DNA from: Trachythela sp. YZ-2020
Taxonomy: Eukaryota; Cnidaria; Anthozoa; Malacalcyonacea; Clavulariidae
Length of the DNA: 64,000 bases
Assembly (NCBI GenBank): GCA_016169945.1
Contig: JADLSH010000387.1
Coordinates: 2,480,001 to 2,544,000 of the forward strand
Direction: 5' to 3'
Shown: positions 11,954 to 23,544 of the stretch, piece after piece
Position numbering within the stretch: the first letter of the stretch is position 1
Layout of the letters: every line of letters begins with the position of its first letter
Notes under the pieces: generated by a model
What the model was told of the DNA's origin: nothing
The model's input: only the letters and a program-made list of their open reading frames with translations
Database searches by the model: none
Position numbers and translations under genes: made by a program

Positions 11954-14374
11954 ATGTCTGATTCGCCGATAACTTCGTCTCAGAAAAATGATATTTTCCG
12001 TACTTGTTTCGAGTGTAATTTATCATTTCAATTCAATAACAAAAATATAGAAAAACTAAACGAATTGAAGTTTAACCCATTCCAGACAAATAATGATGTG
12101 GCATTCAGCCAACATAACGCAAATATTGATAAATGTTTCAACATTAATGAAATAGACTGCAACTATTATTTACCAGCTAAATCTAAAAAACATCTCAATT
12201 CATCTAATATATTCTCTATAATGCACCTAAATATAAGAAGTATAAGAAACAAATTTGACAGCTTTAAATATTTAACTGAATCACTAACCAAAAATATAAA
12301 TATAATAGGCTTAACTGAAACATGGCTAAGCAATAATGACTGTGAACAATATTATAGATTAGAAGGATATGACTTTGTAGGAATAAATAGGGAAAATAAA
12401 AAAGGAGGGGGAGTTGGAATATATATTAAAGAGCAATTAAACCAGAAAAAACGCGAGGACCTAACCACAAATATTGAAGATATCATTGAAAGTGTTTTTA
12501 TCGAAATATGCACAACCATAGGGAAAAATGTTATTATTGGAGTAATTTACAGACCACCAAATAGCAAAATTGAAATATTTGAAAATGCAATGAATGAATT
12601 ATTGAATAAAATTGATCGAGAAAACAAAATCTGTTATCTTATGGGAGATTTCAATATAGACTTACTTCAATCAGATAACTGTGATATTGCTAATAGGTTT
12701 AGTGAGCAACTTTTTACCTCCTCTTTTTACCCAGTTATAACCAAACCAACCAGAATCACTGAACATACTGCTACTCTAATTGATAATATTTTCACTAATA
12801 ATATAGAAAAAATAGACTCAAGTGTAAATGGAATTATTTTCAGTGACATCTCGGACCATCTGCCCATATTGCATGTGTGTGACCTCAATACAACCCATTT
12901 AAATAAATGTAACACAAAAATAATAGATACTCTTAGAGACTTTAGCAATGTAAATATAAATGTTTTCAAGCAAACTGTTAATGAAATATCTTGGCCAAAT
13001 GTTTTTTCTGATAACTCAAATCCGGAACTAAGTTTTTCCGAATTCACAGAAACATTCTTAAATGCCTATAATACAAGTTTCCCAATTAGAAAAAAAGTCA
13101 TTAAAAACGCTGTTGATAAAAACAAAAGTCCTTGGATGACAAAAAGTGTTTTGAAATCAGTGAGAACAAAAAACAAGCTATATAAGGCTTACTTACTAAA
13201 TAATAGTAAGAAAAATCAAAATTCATACAAAAAATATAAAAATAAGCTGAACCACGTAATCAAAGCAGCGAAGAAAATGCATTATGAAGAACAATTAATA
13301 AAATATAAACATGATGCTAAAATGATTTGGAAAACATTAAATAATATTCTGAACAAAAAAACAAAGAAAACAAATTTACCAAAGCAGTTTGCTGATAATA
13401 CATCATCCAGCATTATAGATGATCCAATAAAAATTGCAAACAAATTTAATGACTATTATGTAAATATAGGACCTAATCTAGCTAAGAAAATTAATAACAA
13501 CAATACAACATTTGATAAATACCTTACAGACAGTATCCCTAACAGCTTATTTCTGGATCCAGTTACAGAACATGAAGTAATAAATGAAATAGAAAAACTA
13601 AACACAACTAAAAGTCCTGGATATGATGGTCTTAGTGCAAAAATAATAAAACTTGTGGCAAATGAAATCTCTAAACCAATTACACAAATATTTAATCAAA
13701 CATTTTTAACTGGCAATATTCCCCAAGAACTCAAAATTGCGTTAGTAACACCAATTTATAAGTCAAACGAAGATAACAGATTTGAAAACTACAGACCAAT
13801 TTCAGTTGTAACTTATTTTGCAAAAATACTAGAGAAAATTATGTATAAACGTCTCATCAATTTTGTTGAAAAAAAAAATATTATTTCGGAGCACCAGTAT
13901 GGGTTTCGTAAGAATAGATCAACTGAACTCGCTATAATTGAGTTTATTGATAAAATAACAAAATCAATAGACAAAGGACAATATACAATTGGTATTTTCC
14001 TTGACTTGTCAAAAGCGTTTGATACTATTAATCATAGTATTCTGCTTAAGAAATTGGAATACTATGGAATTAGAGGTGTTACACTTAAATGGTTTGAGAA
14101 CTACCTTTCCAATAGAAAACAAATTGTAAAATATAATGACACTAAGTCTGAAGCAATGACAATAACTAGTGGTGTCCCTCAAGGGTCGATATTGAGGCCA
14201 CTTTTATTTTTATTATACATAAATGATATCCAAAATGGCAGCACACTAGTTTCCAAAATATTGTTTGCAGATGACACAAATATTTTCCACAGTCATTCTT
14301 GCTTAAAAGAATTAAATTTAATCATGCAAGATGAAATAAATCACATTAAATTAAATAGATTAACATTGATTTAA
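11954..14374 (+). CDS. LINE ORF2: endonuclease and reverse transcriptase (truncated)
   Basis: 806 aa. The N-terminal APE-type endonuclease (about residues 88-310) shows MHLNIRS, LTETWL, GGGVGIYI, GVIYRPPN, MGDFNIDLL and SDHLPI. The reverse transcriptase (about 540-795) shows ENYRPISV, HQYGFRKNRST, FLDLSKAFDTINH, GVPQGSILRPLLF and the catalytic FADD box near 14270. The order fits CR1/Jockey-group non-LTR retrotransposons, which nick target DNA and prime reverse transcription there. The frame stops right after the LNRLTLI segment, where intact relatives continue into the thumb. The rest reappears at 14377 after a small deletion, so the protein is probably inactive. Confidence 0.9.
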   Translation: MSDSPITSSQKNDIFRTCFECNLSFQFNNKNIEKLNELKFNPFQTNNDVAFSQHNANIDKCFNINEIDCNYYLPAKSKKHLNSSNIFSIMHLNIRSIRNKFDSFKYLTESLTKNINIIGLTETWLSNNDCEQYYRLEGYDFVGINRENKKGGGVGIYIKEQLNQKKREDLTTNIEDIIESVFIEICTTIGKNVIIGVIYRPPNSKIEIFENAMNELLNKIDRENKICYLMGDFNIDLLQSDNCDIANRFSEQLFTSSFYPVITKPTRITEHTATLIDNIFTNNIEKIDSSVNGIIFSDISDHLPILHVCDLNTTHLNKCNTKIIDTLRDFSNVNINVFKQTVNEISWPNVFSDNSNPELSFSEFTETFLNAYNTSFPIRKKVIKNAVDKNKSPWMTKSVLKSVRTKNKLYKAYLLNNSKKNQNSYKKYKNKLNHVIKAAKKMHYEEQLIKYKHDAKMIWKTLNNILNKKTKKTNLPKQFADNTSSSIIDDPIKIANKFNDYYVNIGPNLAKKINNNNTTFDKYLTDSIPNSLFLDPVTEHEVINEIEKLNTTKSPGYDGLSAKIIKLVANEISKPITQIFNQTFLTGNIPQELKIALVTPIYKSNEDNRFENYRPISVVTYFAKILEKIMYKRLINFVEKKNIISEHQYGFRKNRSTELAIIEFIDKITKSIDKGQYTIGIFLDLSKAFDTINHSILLKKLEYYGIRGVTLKWFENYLSNRKQIVKYNDTKSEAMTITSGVPQGSILRPLLFLLYINDIQNGSTLVSKILFADDTNIFHSHSCLKELNLIMQDEINHIKLNRLTLI

Positions 14375-14376
14375 TT

Positions 14377-14931
14377 GTGAAAAAAGTTATAAAATCTACG
14401 GGAATAATATCCAAAATTCGACATTTCACAAATTTTAATACTCTCAAACTAGTCTATTATGCTTTAGTTTATCCTTATTTAATATATGGAAATCTAATAT
14501 GGGGAAATACATATAAGAAACGATTACAAAAATTAATAAACATCCAAAAGAAAATAATTCGATTAATGATGTTCAAATCGTATTCTGAGCACTCTGAACC
14601 ACTATTTAATAAATCAAACATTCTGAATATTACAAAAATTAATGATTTTCTAACTAGTTTATTCATGTTTCGATATCACTACCTGGAAAATTTACCAAAA
14701 TACTTTAGCAATTATTATGTAACTAACAACAAAATACATGAACACAACACAAGGAACGCATCTAAACTTCATAAATCATACTCAAGAACTAATTTTGTCA
14801 AACATTCACTTTACAATAAAGGTGTGAATATCTGGAATGAGTTAAAGTCTGAATTAAAAAATATTAAATCTTATAACATATTCAAGAAAAAATCAAAAAA
14901 TTATTTCTTGCTGTTGCATTCGGAAACATAA
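14377..14931 (+). pseudogene. Displaced C-terminal part of LINE ORF2
   Basis: 184 aa beginning in the post-RT region: ...STGIISKIRHF, then LVYPYLIYGNLIWG, and KLINIQKKIIRLM, a block typical of the C-terminal region of CR1/Jockey-like ORF2 proteins. It follows the ORF2 stop immediately, in another frame. The intervening thumb segment is missing, indicating an internal deletion. Confidence 0.8.
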
Positions 14932-15639
14932 ATTTTATATATCTCTCATCTATCTCTTGTAAATTATATATGTCTTCTAACTTTTCCTAATTTGTATATA
15001 TCTTTATCATTATTTGAAATATTGTAAAATATCTCAAACTCATCTTCTTTTTTTCTATTAATAACATTAAATTACCTTAAGTTCTGATCATCAATGTAAT
15101 TAATTGTAAATAATTAACCTAGGGGTCTTAATCAAAAGCCTTTCGTGGTTTCTAGTAGACCTCTAGCCCTATAATTCTGTAACCTGTATTTTATTTTAAG
15201 CTATGTATGTATGTATGGGCAAACTTTAATAAATAATAATAATAAGAGTAAGAAATAGAATGGTCCTTATTGCAGAGCGGTACCGCTAACATACAATTGG
15301 TTTTATGTTTAAAGCGCTAAAGCACTATAAAATCTTCAAATCATTCATACGCAAGACACACTGGTATACAACATCAACTCCCACATATACTAGGATAACA
15401 GTATAGTTGTAACCTGGAAGGATTTATCACTGTTATCTAGTGGTATACTTTTATCGTTAGACAACGTGCTGCGATTGGACTGATTATTGACTATTTTTAC
15501 ATTACCTTTTCTTCTACCTCCGCTGCCTGCAATAGTGGAGGCAACAACCACAGAGTCAACATGCAGATATAAAGTTGAGCAAATAGCTTCATTTTTTCTT
15601 AGCTTCGTTCACTATCGACACCCCTGGAATATGACAGTA

Positions 15640-17850
15640 AGTCAGTAACTGAGTTAATTACTCAAGTTATTAAATGAAATCAGGCAACCAGAACTTGACG
15701 TCAAGGGATTTCCTGGGCTGTAACGTAAAACTAGGGATTTCCTGCTTTTGACAGACTGTTGACAAATTGCCTTGTCAAATTGTCCAATATTGACTTCCTG
15801 ACTATGCTTGAGCGCCAAGACACAATAGCTTCTTTCTGAGTTTATACTTACTCAAGCTAAATGAAGCCAGGCTGGCAGAAATCGACGTCAAGGCTTTCCA
15901 ACATGTTTCCAATATGATTGAGCAATATGTTTCCTTATTTATTTTTCCGTCAAATGATATGATATTTTTGTTCAAGCTGGGTACAATATGTAAGAAAATA
16001 TTTTTTTTTTATGAAAACACTTGTGTTTTTGTGTGAATGGGGGTGGTCTTATTAGAGTGGGGGATCGAGGAGCATATTATAGAGAGGGGGCTTAATAAAT
16101 TTCCTCATCTAAAAAGGGGCGGCTTATTTGAGGGGGCTTATTAGAGAGATTACGGTGATAGTAGTGCAGGCAATAGCATAATGGGCATAATTAGCTTTTA
16201 AGAAGTATCTTATTTGCTGCTTGAGCGTTTATACAAGACGATGACTGATATATATAGAACAATGTTGCTTATAATGTTTTAATGTTTTAATGCATCTATC
16301 TAACATTCGTAATAAGATCATATCAGGACGTACTTATAGTCTAAGAAATAGTTGTGTCTTTTGTGATATTTATAGGATCATCTTCTGCTTTTGCGAACGG
16401 CTTTGCATTGATTAAGTGTGTTGTAAATCTGTGTAGAAATCTAATGTCATTGCAATCAGTAGAATTCTGAGAACCGTTTCTTCCGGGAAGCTAATCTTTG
16501 GATGGGATGATCATTTTCAGGTAGTTGAAAAATTTAGAAGAAATCTCAGAAGTCCCAGAAAAGAATATTATTTTTCACAATAGTTATATTTTCGTAACTT
16601 TTTCTGAGAATGATACTGCAACAAATAACTACTTGACTGACCCAGGCATCAAATGATAATAGAATGAGCGTTGACTGACTCTTTTCACACACAGTAATTG
16701 TCATGAGTCCCCAGCGAGAGACGAACCCACGATCTCAGAAGTGAATGGCATTTACTAGCCTTTGCTCGCCTTGCTGTGCCACCGAAGCCGCGTTCGTTTT
16801 CTACCGATGAATGTAAGGTTAGCGCCAGCACGCTATACAATGAGGTATTCGATTTCCTCCTACATAGTGAACTGAACCAACAAAGAATGTCCTTTATACT
16901 TAGTCGTCAAGAAGACTGCGTGATAATTAAATAGAAAAATCATAGCTAACCCGTACATGTATGACTAGTACTGAAAATGGTTTAATAAACAGAGTAAAAT
17001 AGAAACCCCCAACTCTACTCTATCAGGGGAAATGTATTGTGCTAATGAGTTGATTCAGTTCAATGTTGCATGACGTGACTTTATCTGAAGTCAATGGGAT
17101 TTCCTGTTTTAACAGACAAGTTATTTAATTTGCCTTAAAATAACTCGAATGGTGCCTGACTGATAGATTTGAGTTTTGTATTTCCCCTCAAAGGCCTCAA
17201 TGTTAATATTGATTTTAATAATGTTATTGTCAATATTGATATTAAATTAATAATGTGTGGTCCAATATTGATGCAGGGACAGCCAACTATACTTGTATCC
17301 TGTCAATGTCCTACTCGTTGTCTTTTTAACGGTTTTTACAACTATTCATGCACTCAGTGATAAATGCGAGTGTTATCTTTCCATATTATACCCATGTAAT
17401 TGTCCCCATGAAGTATGAAGAACAAAGGAACGTCAACATCATAGAAACTTTACAATTGTCTTAAGTTGATTGTCTCGAGGAGGGTTTACACTAAAAACGG
17501 TGGCGCCATCAAACTTTGACTTGAAGACAGACATGCACATTTAGAATCTTCGATCCAAAATAATATACTTTAATATGCTTTCGATTTTTAGCGAAAGGAA
17601 AGGAAGTTTAGTACAATAATTAAATTTAAGTTATATTTACACAACAAATCATTTGTCTCTGGTCGCCACTAAGTTGTTCTCATGCTATGCAAATATACTT
17701 GAACTTAGCTAGTCCAAAGAAAATACATTTCTAAACATTTGAACAAGTAAGAAATACTGAAGAATTTGTATAGCATAACCAGTTGCTATGTTAATTTAAC
17801 AGTATCCTAACCCAAAATAGAATTCTCTTCACTATATTTTGTAGTATTAC
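15640..17850. other. Intergenic; no protein gene seen
   Basis: No gene is recognised. About 16030-16150 holds G-rich irregular repeats of the type GGGGGCTTATTAGAG, resembling a dispersed repeat end. A tRNA-like SINE head lies at about 16700-16800. The rest looks like unique AT-rich DNA. Confidence 0.4.
16700..16800 (-). repeat. tRNA-derived SINE head (A and B boxes)
   Basis: On the minus strand TGGCACAGCAAGG matches a pol III A box, and about 40 nt later GGGTTCGTCTC resembles a B box. Spacing and order fit a tRNA-derived SINE. The body continues toward lower coordinates without a clear tail. It does not fold into a credible functional tRNA by eye. Confidence 0.45.
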
Positions 17851-17852
17851 TA

Positions 17853-18288
17853 CTGATCAAAATAACCAACCGTTTGCCTTCTAGAATCACTTAAGGTGGC
17901 CACAACAACAATACTTCTAGAGGGATTAATTTTAAAGAGAATACCTACCTAAAAATTACTAAAAAGGAGGCTAAAGCCCTGGCAAGGTGTTGAAAATACC
18001 CAGAATTTGCTGTTCTCCATCCATTTTGTCCCAAAACAGCAAATTCACTCATTTCCCTGCTCGGGCTTCTGCCTCAAATTGATTAATTTTTACAGTAAAC
18101 GAATTCTTGATGTTAGAGACAACAAATCATAAGTTTTAGAGTAGATAGGTAGCCACTTGCTTTAAAAATCCTTTGTAGAAGTTTCGAAATATGGTTAACC
18201 GAATTTCCATTATTTAGACAAGTCGTAATATTAGTGTCGCCACCTTAAATGATTCTAGGAGGCAAGTGGTTAGTTATTTTGATCAGTC
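17853..18288. mobile_element. MITE with ~50-bp terminal inverted repeats
   Basis: CTGATCAAAATAACCAACCG and the following AGAATCACTTAAGGTGGC at the left are matched by an inverted copy at the right (GCCACCTTAAATGATTCTAG ... TTATTTTGATCAG). The span is about 436 bp with no coding capacity. I could not read a convincing target-site duplication. Confidence 0.6.
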
Positions 18289-18809
18289 AAACACCAATGG
18301 ATGGACATGATACGTTTGTTACTCAATCCAGTACAAAAGTTTGAATCTTCGGTTGATTAAGCTAATGGAGTAATACAACAAAATATGACGGGGGCATTTT
18401 TTTGGAAAACCCTGTATAACGCAAGGTCCTGACCCGAACTGCTCGATATTTTCCAATTGGATTTGAGAGCATCTTTAAATTAGTCAATTAGGCTGCCAAG
18501 AGAGAGAGATGTGGAAACCTGCCACCTTACATGATAGGGAGTGCAAATTGAAAAAGGACCCAAAATTAAGACAGGTCCTTGGCCCCCTTCAACTAATAGT
18601 CAACCTGATGGCCTCTCTCTCTCACACGAGTTGAACTGCTCTCAATTTGGGGCTCCTGTAGCCCCTTTCCATGTTTGCGGCCCTTGTAGAAGGGTCCTCT
18701 CAAATAGAGCACTGTCTAGTTTTTTTATTATAACGTAATAGAAGTTCCAGGGGAGATTTTTCCGGCCCCTTACGCGCTAAATCCCTTGGCTGAGCAAGTG
18801 AACAATAGG

Positions 18810-19165
18810 GACGCGTCGGGACACGTCTGAACAGGTTCTACACATGGAAAAACGCACACGTTTTAACAAACCTGCAGCAGACTTGTACCTGCAATGCTGT
18901 TTAAACAACATGTTATCAGGATGTGTTCGCGCTGCTTGTTCCCAGCTTGTTGACAAGTTGCCAACGGCTTGTTGACTCGACAGATTTGTTACAAGTTGTT
19001 CCAACAACTTGTTATCGTCCTGCAATTCCACAACTTGTTAACAAGCTGCGAGCGGCAATCTTGTAGCAACTTGATAAAATGACAGCATTGTTACAACTTG
19101 TTGACAAGCTTGCTACAAGTCTGTTGCAAACACATCTTGTTGACAAGCCGGTGAGATTTTTACGT
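18810..19165. repeat. Irregular palindrome-rich repeat (ACTTGTTGACAAGT type)
   Basis: Many copies of self-complementary words such as CTTGTTGACAAG, ACAACTTGTT and TTGTTAACAAG are packed in about 350 bp, bounded by ACGCACACG and CGTGTGTATG-like words. No coding potential is seen; it is a cryptic repeat or small fold-back element upstream of the GPCR 3' end. Confidence 0.45.
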
Positions 19166-19472
19166 GTGTATGTGGCGGCACCCTGCCTAGAAGCAAGTTC
19201 TGTACTTTCAGAATCCTCCTACGAGTAAATAATAGTTCGCCAACCTAAGCAATATACGCTAATTAGTATCTAGTACAGAGACGCCACAGAAAGACAGTCG
19301 CTATGAGTATCGTCTCCAAACAGTTTCAATTTGCTTTCTCCTGTGTCTGTCTTTGTTTACAACGGTAGTTTCTAGTTTTTGCCTCTGTAACTAAAAGAGG
19401 CTGTTCTCGTCACGTCCCAGTGTGTTCGACTGTTACTTGATCAATGGTAAGGTGAGATGATGGGTGCTTCAG

Positions 19473-22400
19473 TCATCGTCTGTTACACTTACATACGCTT
19501 GAAAACATTTGACGAAACTCAGCCCGAAATCTCTCGCTGAAAAAATTGTAAATGATGGGATTGATGGCGGCGGGAAGAAAGGTGAGCATTCTTAGCAATG
19601 AATTCAATAGTTGAAGGGTGTTTGATCTTTGCACTTCCAATTCAGTGAATGCCAAGATTATATGAAATATAGTGTATGGCCATCCGCATACCAGGAGCAC
19701 GACAAGCACAGTAATTAACATGATAACGGTTTTGCGTTGATTTTTAGTTTTAGATTCATTTCGTTGACTATTCATCGCACACGTCTCCCTTAGTTCTTTC
19801 CCTCGACCCCGAAGCTTCATAATGATCCGTGTATACAAGTAAAACACAGCCACAAACGGGAAGACATTATACAAGAGAAAAATAGCAATGAAGTAGTATT
19901 TGAGCCTATTGTTATCTAGTCTGGAATAGGCAGTACCATTTCGTTCACTTGTTTCGTTGAATAGAACGTGTTTATTTCTAAACACAGGAAGAGTATTCCT
20001 GACGACCAGTTGACTTATTGCGCATGCCCAAATGATGATCAATGACGTCATGAGTGTAATTTTCTTATTATGCGTCAGCTGCTTTAGTGGGTGAACGATG
20101 GCATAGAATCTGTAAAGAAAAGTAACTACTGTACAAAAAAATCATTGAAATGCGTGAAATACTGAATCGAAAGTTCTATCAAAACAAATTGTGTGCTAGT
20201 TTATACATGGCATTATATAATAATCATTATATGTTAAAAAACTCGCATAACGCCTTGTTTCCCAACAGGCTTTAAGGGATAGCTACTGAACGGAACCGGA
20301 ACTTCCGATAATCGTAGAATCCAGGAATCGTGGGATACCGGAATTTCCCATCTTTAAATCTGGAACGTGGTACATTTTATTGTCTTTTCGTGAAACGTAC
20401 GTTAAAAATTTCACATGTTCGTTGCATGTAAATATATCTGTGTTTTTTTCTGTGTTTTTGCAAAAAACCATTAAGCCCCAGGGCCAGGACCGCATTCTGG
20501 AGCGAATACGCCAAAGAAATGGGCGCAATATGACTATATTTACGTACAATTCCAAGAATATGAAGATTCTAATCATGCACTAAAGAGATCGAGTTCCGTT
20601 ATCTCTTATACAACGAATTATCGCTTTGCATAATGTAACGAGTTTATTTGCAAATATTTTAAGTGACAACGCCAAAATTTTACACAGTAACGCTTTCTGT
20701 ATTTCAATAATTCATTCGAGCCAACTGGGCTCATTCTAATTATTATGACTTTATATTTTACCTTTCTATTGCTATAGCCACTATTGTAAACACTGAAATG
20801 ACAGGACAAAAGACTACTACACCCACAATAATTTTTAGGAAGATTTCTCCCAGATGAAAACTCTCATTGCTTATCTGCTGCAGAAGTAGGGCAGGCGTTG
20901 TAAAAACAATCAGCGTAATGTCAGAAAGGGATAAATGAGCAATCAAGACATCGGTGACATTGCGCATAGCTTGGTTCTTTATCACCACCAGAAGGACCAT
21001 AAAGTTTCCTAAAATATAGATCAAATTTATTCCAAAAACTAGAAATCTAGCAAATTGATGAAAAAGATGGAGAAGTGGCAAAACACAACACAACACAACA
21101 CAACACAACACAACACAAAACAACACAACGTAGTGCATTCCAGTACAATACATGTAATGACGGATTTTTATGTAGTATATGTCACAGCTTTCAGACTTCT
21201 GCCGTGGCTGGCAGCTGCATGCCCCATCTTCACTGCATGGCGTGGGAGCCAAGTTGGCCTACGGGGTGAGGGGAATGGAAAATTTTGGCGCCTTATATTT
21301 GGCGCAAAGGGGCTACGTCAGCCTTCATATTTTCTTAAAATTAAAGGTATGCCATGCAGCGTAACGCTCATATAGCGCAAATTTGTATGTCGGCCATGAA
21401 CAGTCGTAGCGTTGTATCATAATATATTGAAGAGCTGGAACTATATCATCCATCATTCAGGCAATTATAATATTTTTCGTTTACTGACGATTGTACCTGC
21501 GCAAGAAGACATTGAATTTAAGAGTACCAAAACCGATGATGAAACACTCATTATTCAGTGGCTGTTCTTTAATTTTATGACTTCAAGCTTTAAACGTTAA
21601 CTTTCAGCCTCCCGATAAATTTAAGCACTTTATATTTATTCAAGCCACTGTCATACACTCACACTCAACTTAAGCTTCATTAAATGCATGCATGTCAAAT
21701 ACTGATTTATAGCGATGTGATCTAAAGGTACATACGAGTGGACCACGAGTGACGAGTGAACACGAATGACCACGAATGGACCACGAATGACCACGAGTGA
21801 TAAATTAAGGTTTAAGGCCCGTTCAAACTACAGTAGGCCAACAATGTTGGTCCAACATCATCCAACATTGTCGGATGCAACATTGCTGGCCTCGTTTGAA
21901 CACTGTGTTGGGTGATGTTGGCTGATGTTGGAAGATGTTGGCTGATGTGGAAGAGGTTTGACTTTGTTTAATATTTTCATCCAACATTGTCCAACGACCA
22001 ACATCGTCCAACTTTGTTGGACCGGGACCACCAATGTTGGACGATAGTTGTTAACTATTTCTCATTAATATATCATCAAAGATTTATGATTTTCAATATT
22101 CATGTTTATTTATACACAATATTAGTATGAGCAATCAGCGAGTGCTGTTCCCGCAAATCTTCATTCCGTTTTCTTCATGCTTTTCTCAATTGAACTCCCT
22201 TTCCTTGTTATTATACGGTACTGGCAATTTCCCATTGCCCAGACATGCAATAATTCTTCCCAAGTGACAAGTCAGACAAAAACAAGAGAAGCGATGTTTG
22301 AATTATACAAACACAGTATAAATCTATATCAGATAACTTTGCCTCTCAGAAAACGGACCCACACAAAATCCATATGGAAATACTGTTAATGAGTAACAGT

Positions 22401-22744
22401 TAACGACTCTATCCAAATCTCAGTTAAGATGGGTTTTTATTTCATGCCAAGTGCTAAAGAATAAGAGAACCGAGAACCACGAAAATAAAACGTTTTAACT
22501 TACTTTTATAACAAACTGCTATTCCGAAACGGCCTTTTATTACCCGTGGTAATTCGTGGCCAGTCGTAGTCCATCCGTGGTCAATCGTAGCCCACTCCTT
22601 TAGAATAGATCTATTTATAGCATTCTACTGCACTTTTCCGATATAATTAAAGGCTGGAAAGTCTTAGCTAGATCTAAACTTACCTATGATTCCAACTATT
22701 GCAACCACACCGTAAGCAAAATAGTAACTGATCATCTTGTTCAT
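19473..22744 (-). CDS. Class A (rhodopsin-like) G protein-coupled receptor
   Basis: Three exons: 22744-22684, 21008-20762 and 20109-19473 (945 nt, 314 aa). All introns are GT/AG and the phases (1, 2) agree. The ATG start is followed almost at once by TM1. Landmarks: GN in TM1 (residues 21-22), LSLSD with Asp50 in TM2, ERF (102-104) in place of DRY, CGWPY (244-248) in TM6, NPIIYNF (286-292) in TM7, then a short Cys-ending tail. Seven hydrophobic segments are visible, so it should be a plasma-membrane receptor signalling through a G protein, with peptide- or amine-receptor-like features. The ligand cannot be inferred. Oddity: the usual Cys of TM3 (position 3.25) is Leu78 and extracellular loop 2 has no Cys, so the conserved disulfide is missing. 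The very short N-terminus carries no signal peptide. Confidence 0.88.
21080..21130 (+). repeat. (AACAC)n microsatellite in GPCR intron 1
   Basis: About ten AACAC pentamers lie just upstream (gene sense) of the exon 2 acceptor. They create long spurious open frames on both strands. Confidence 0.9.
21735..22040. repeat. Imperfect minisatellites (CCACGAGTGA and CAACATTGTTGG types)
   Basis: About 21735-21805 holds repeats of ACCACGAATG/ACCACGAGTG. About 21830-22040 holds many palindrome-like CCAACATTGTTGG / GATGTTGG words, bounded by CCGTTCAAAC and CGTTTGAAC. It lies in GPCR intron 1. The second block may be a small fold-back element. Confidence 0.5.
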
Positions 22745-23544
22745 GTTTCATTAACGTTCTGAAGTTTGCTTTTACTGGATGTCACAATATTGAATAAACT
22801 AAAACAAGAATTGACGTTAATGTCCTTGAAGGACAAATATTTCCGAAGGATAAATTCACACAAACCATATATCTTTCCGCTTTTAAGAAAGTTCCTTTCA
22901 TTGCGAAGAAAAGCAAATTTGAAAATATGAAAAGTGAATCTACAAATCTAGTGTTGTGTCTTGAGTATGAAATCTAAACTTAATCAATAGAAGGATAACA
23001 CATCAATCTGTAGACGTTAAATTTAACACAACATTATCGATTACAACATTTAATTTACTAAATGCGTAAACCTACTGAAGGAAATCAAGGTATTTTTATT
23101 CTTCTTTTACTCCTCAATCAGGCCAGCGTTACATCAGTATAAAATTTGAACGTATTTTATATCCAACAACATAGCTATTAGTTTTGTCTTAATTAAAAAA
23201 CTTCAATATACTTGATTCACCTCACAGTGACAAAATTCACCTGCACATTATTGTATAATATTAATACACAGGAAAAAAGTAATATTCATCAATTCTTATT
23301 GGCTAAGAGAAATGTAATGTCATTGACATTGTAATTATTTGGTTTGGTTTTGGCTGTCGCGAGCGTCAGATTCATGATCTGCATCAGTTGTCTCTGTCCC
23401 GGCTTCGCGATGGCTCACCAGTCCAGTAACTGACCTACAGATCACAAGCATAACTTCCAATTGCTGATATCCATTCCGTCCGGCAACGACGCATTTCTTT
23501 AAGCTCTTCGATCCATCTCTCCACGAACCTTTGCTACGTCTTAA

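Larger units (their letters stand above)
11900..15245 (+). mobile_element. LINE (CR1/Jockey group), 5'-truncated and internally deleted
   Basis: The element lies in intron 1 of fibrinogen-like copy 2 and ends in an ATA-type microsatellite tail (about 15225-15245) after a non-coding 3' end. It carries ORF2 (11954-14374), then a short displaced C-terminal frame (14377-14931). ORF1 is absent, whereas the older copy at 5690-7930 retains it, so this copy is probably truncated just upstream of ORF2. Clean flanking target-site duplications were not found. Confidence 0.8.
8419..15592 (-). pseudogene. Secreted fibrinogen-like protein, copy 2 (broken fibrinogen exon)
   Basis: Tandem paralogue of 1782-5583. 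Exon 1 (15592-15506) has an intact signal peptide beginning MKLFAQLYIC, then LWLLPPLLQA. Exon 2 (11267-11120, 148 bp) and the start of exon 3 (10283 downward) match copy 1. The 3' end of exon 3, including its donor, is lost beside an inserted element at about 9203-10136. Exon 4 (9169-8419) has a net 97-bp deletion: 102 bp present in copy 1 (2446-2547) are replaced by 5 bp (about 9086-9090). This removes GLYWIQPDG through GGGWT and shifts the frame. The remaining 197 codons (9012-8419) stay open and nearly identical to copy 1. Near the start of exon 4 the string GTGTCAAAG is repeated three times. Intron 1 holds a LINE. This copy cannot make the full domain. Confidence 0.8.

Noticed and set aside
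12727..13047. 106-aa minus-strand frame
   Set aside because: Antisense shadow within LINE ORF2.
21055..21375. 106-aa frame with NTTQHNTTQ repeats
   Set aside because: Generated by the (AACAC)n microsatellite in GPCR intron 1.
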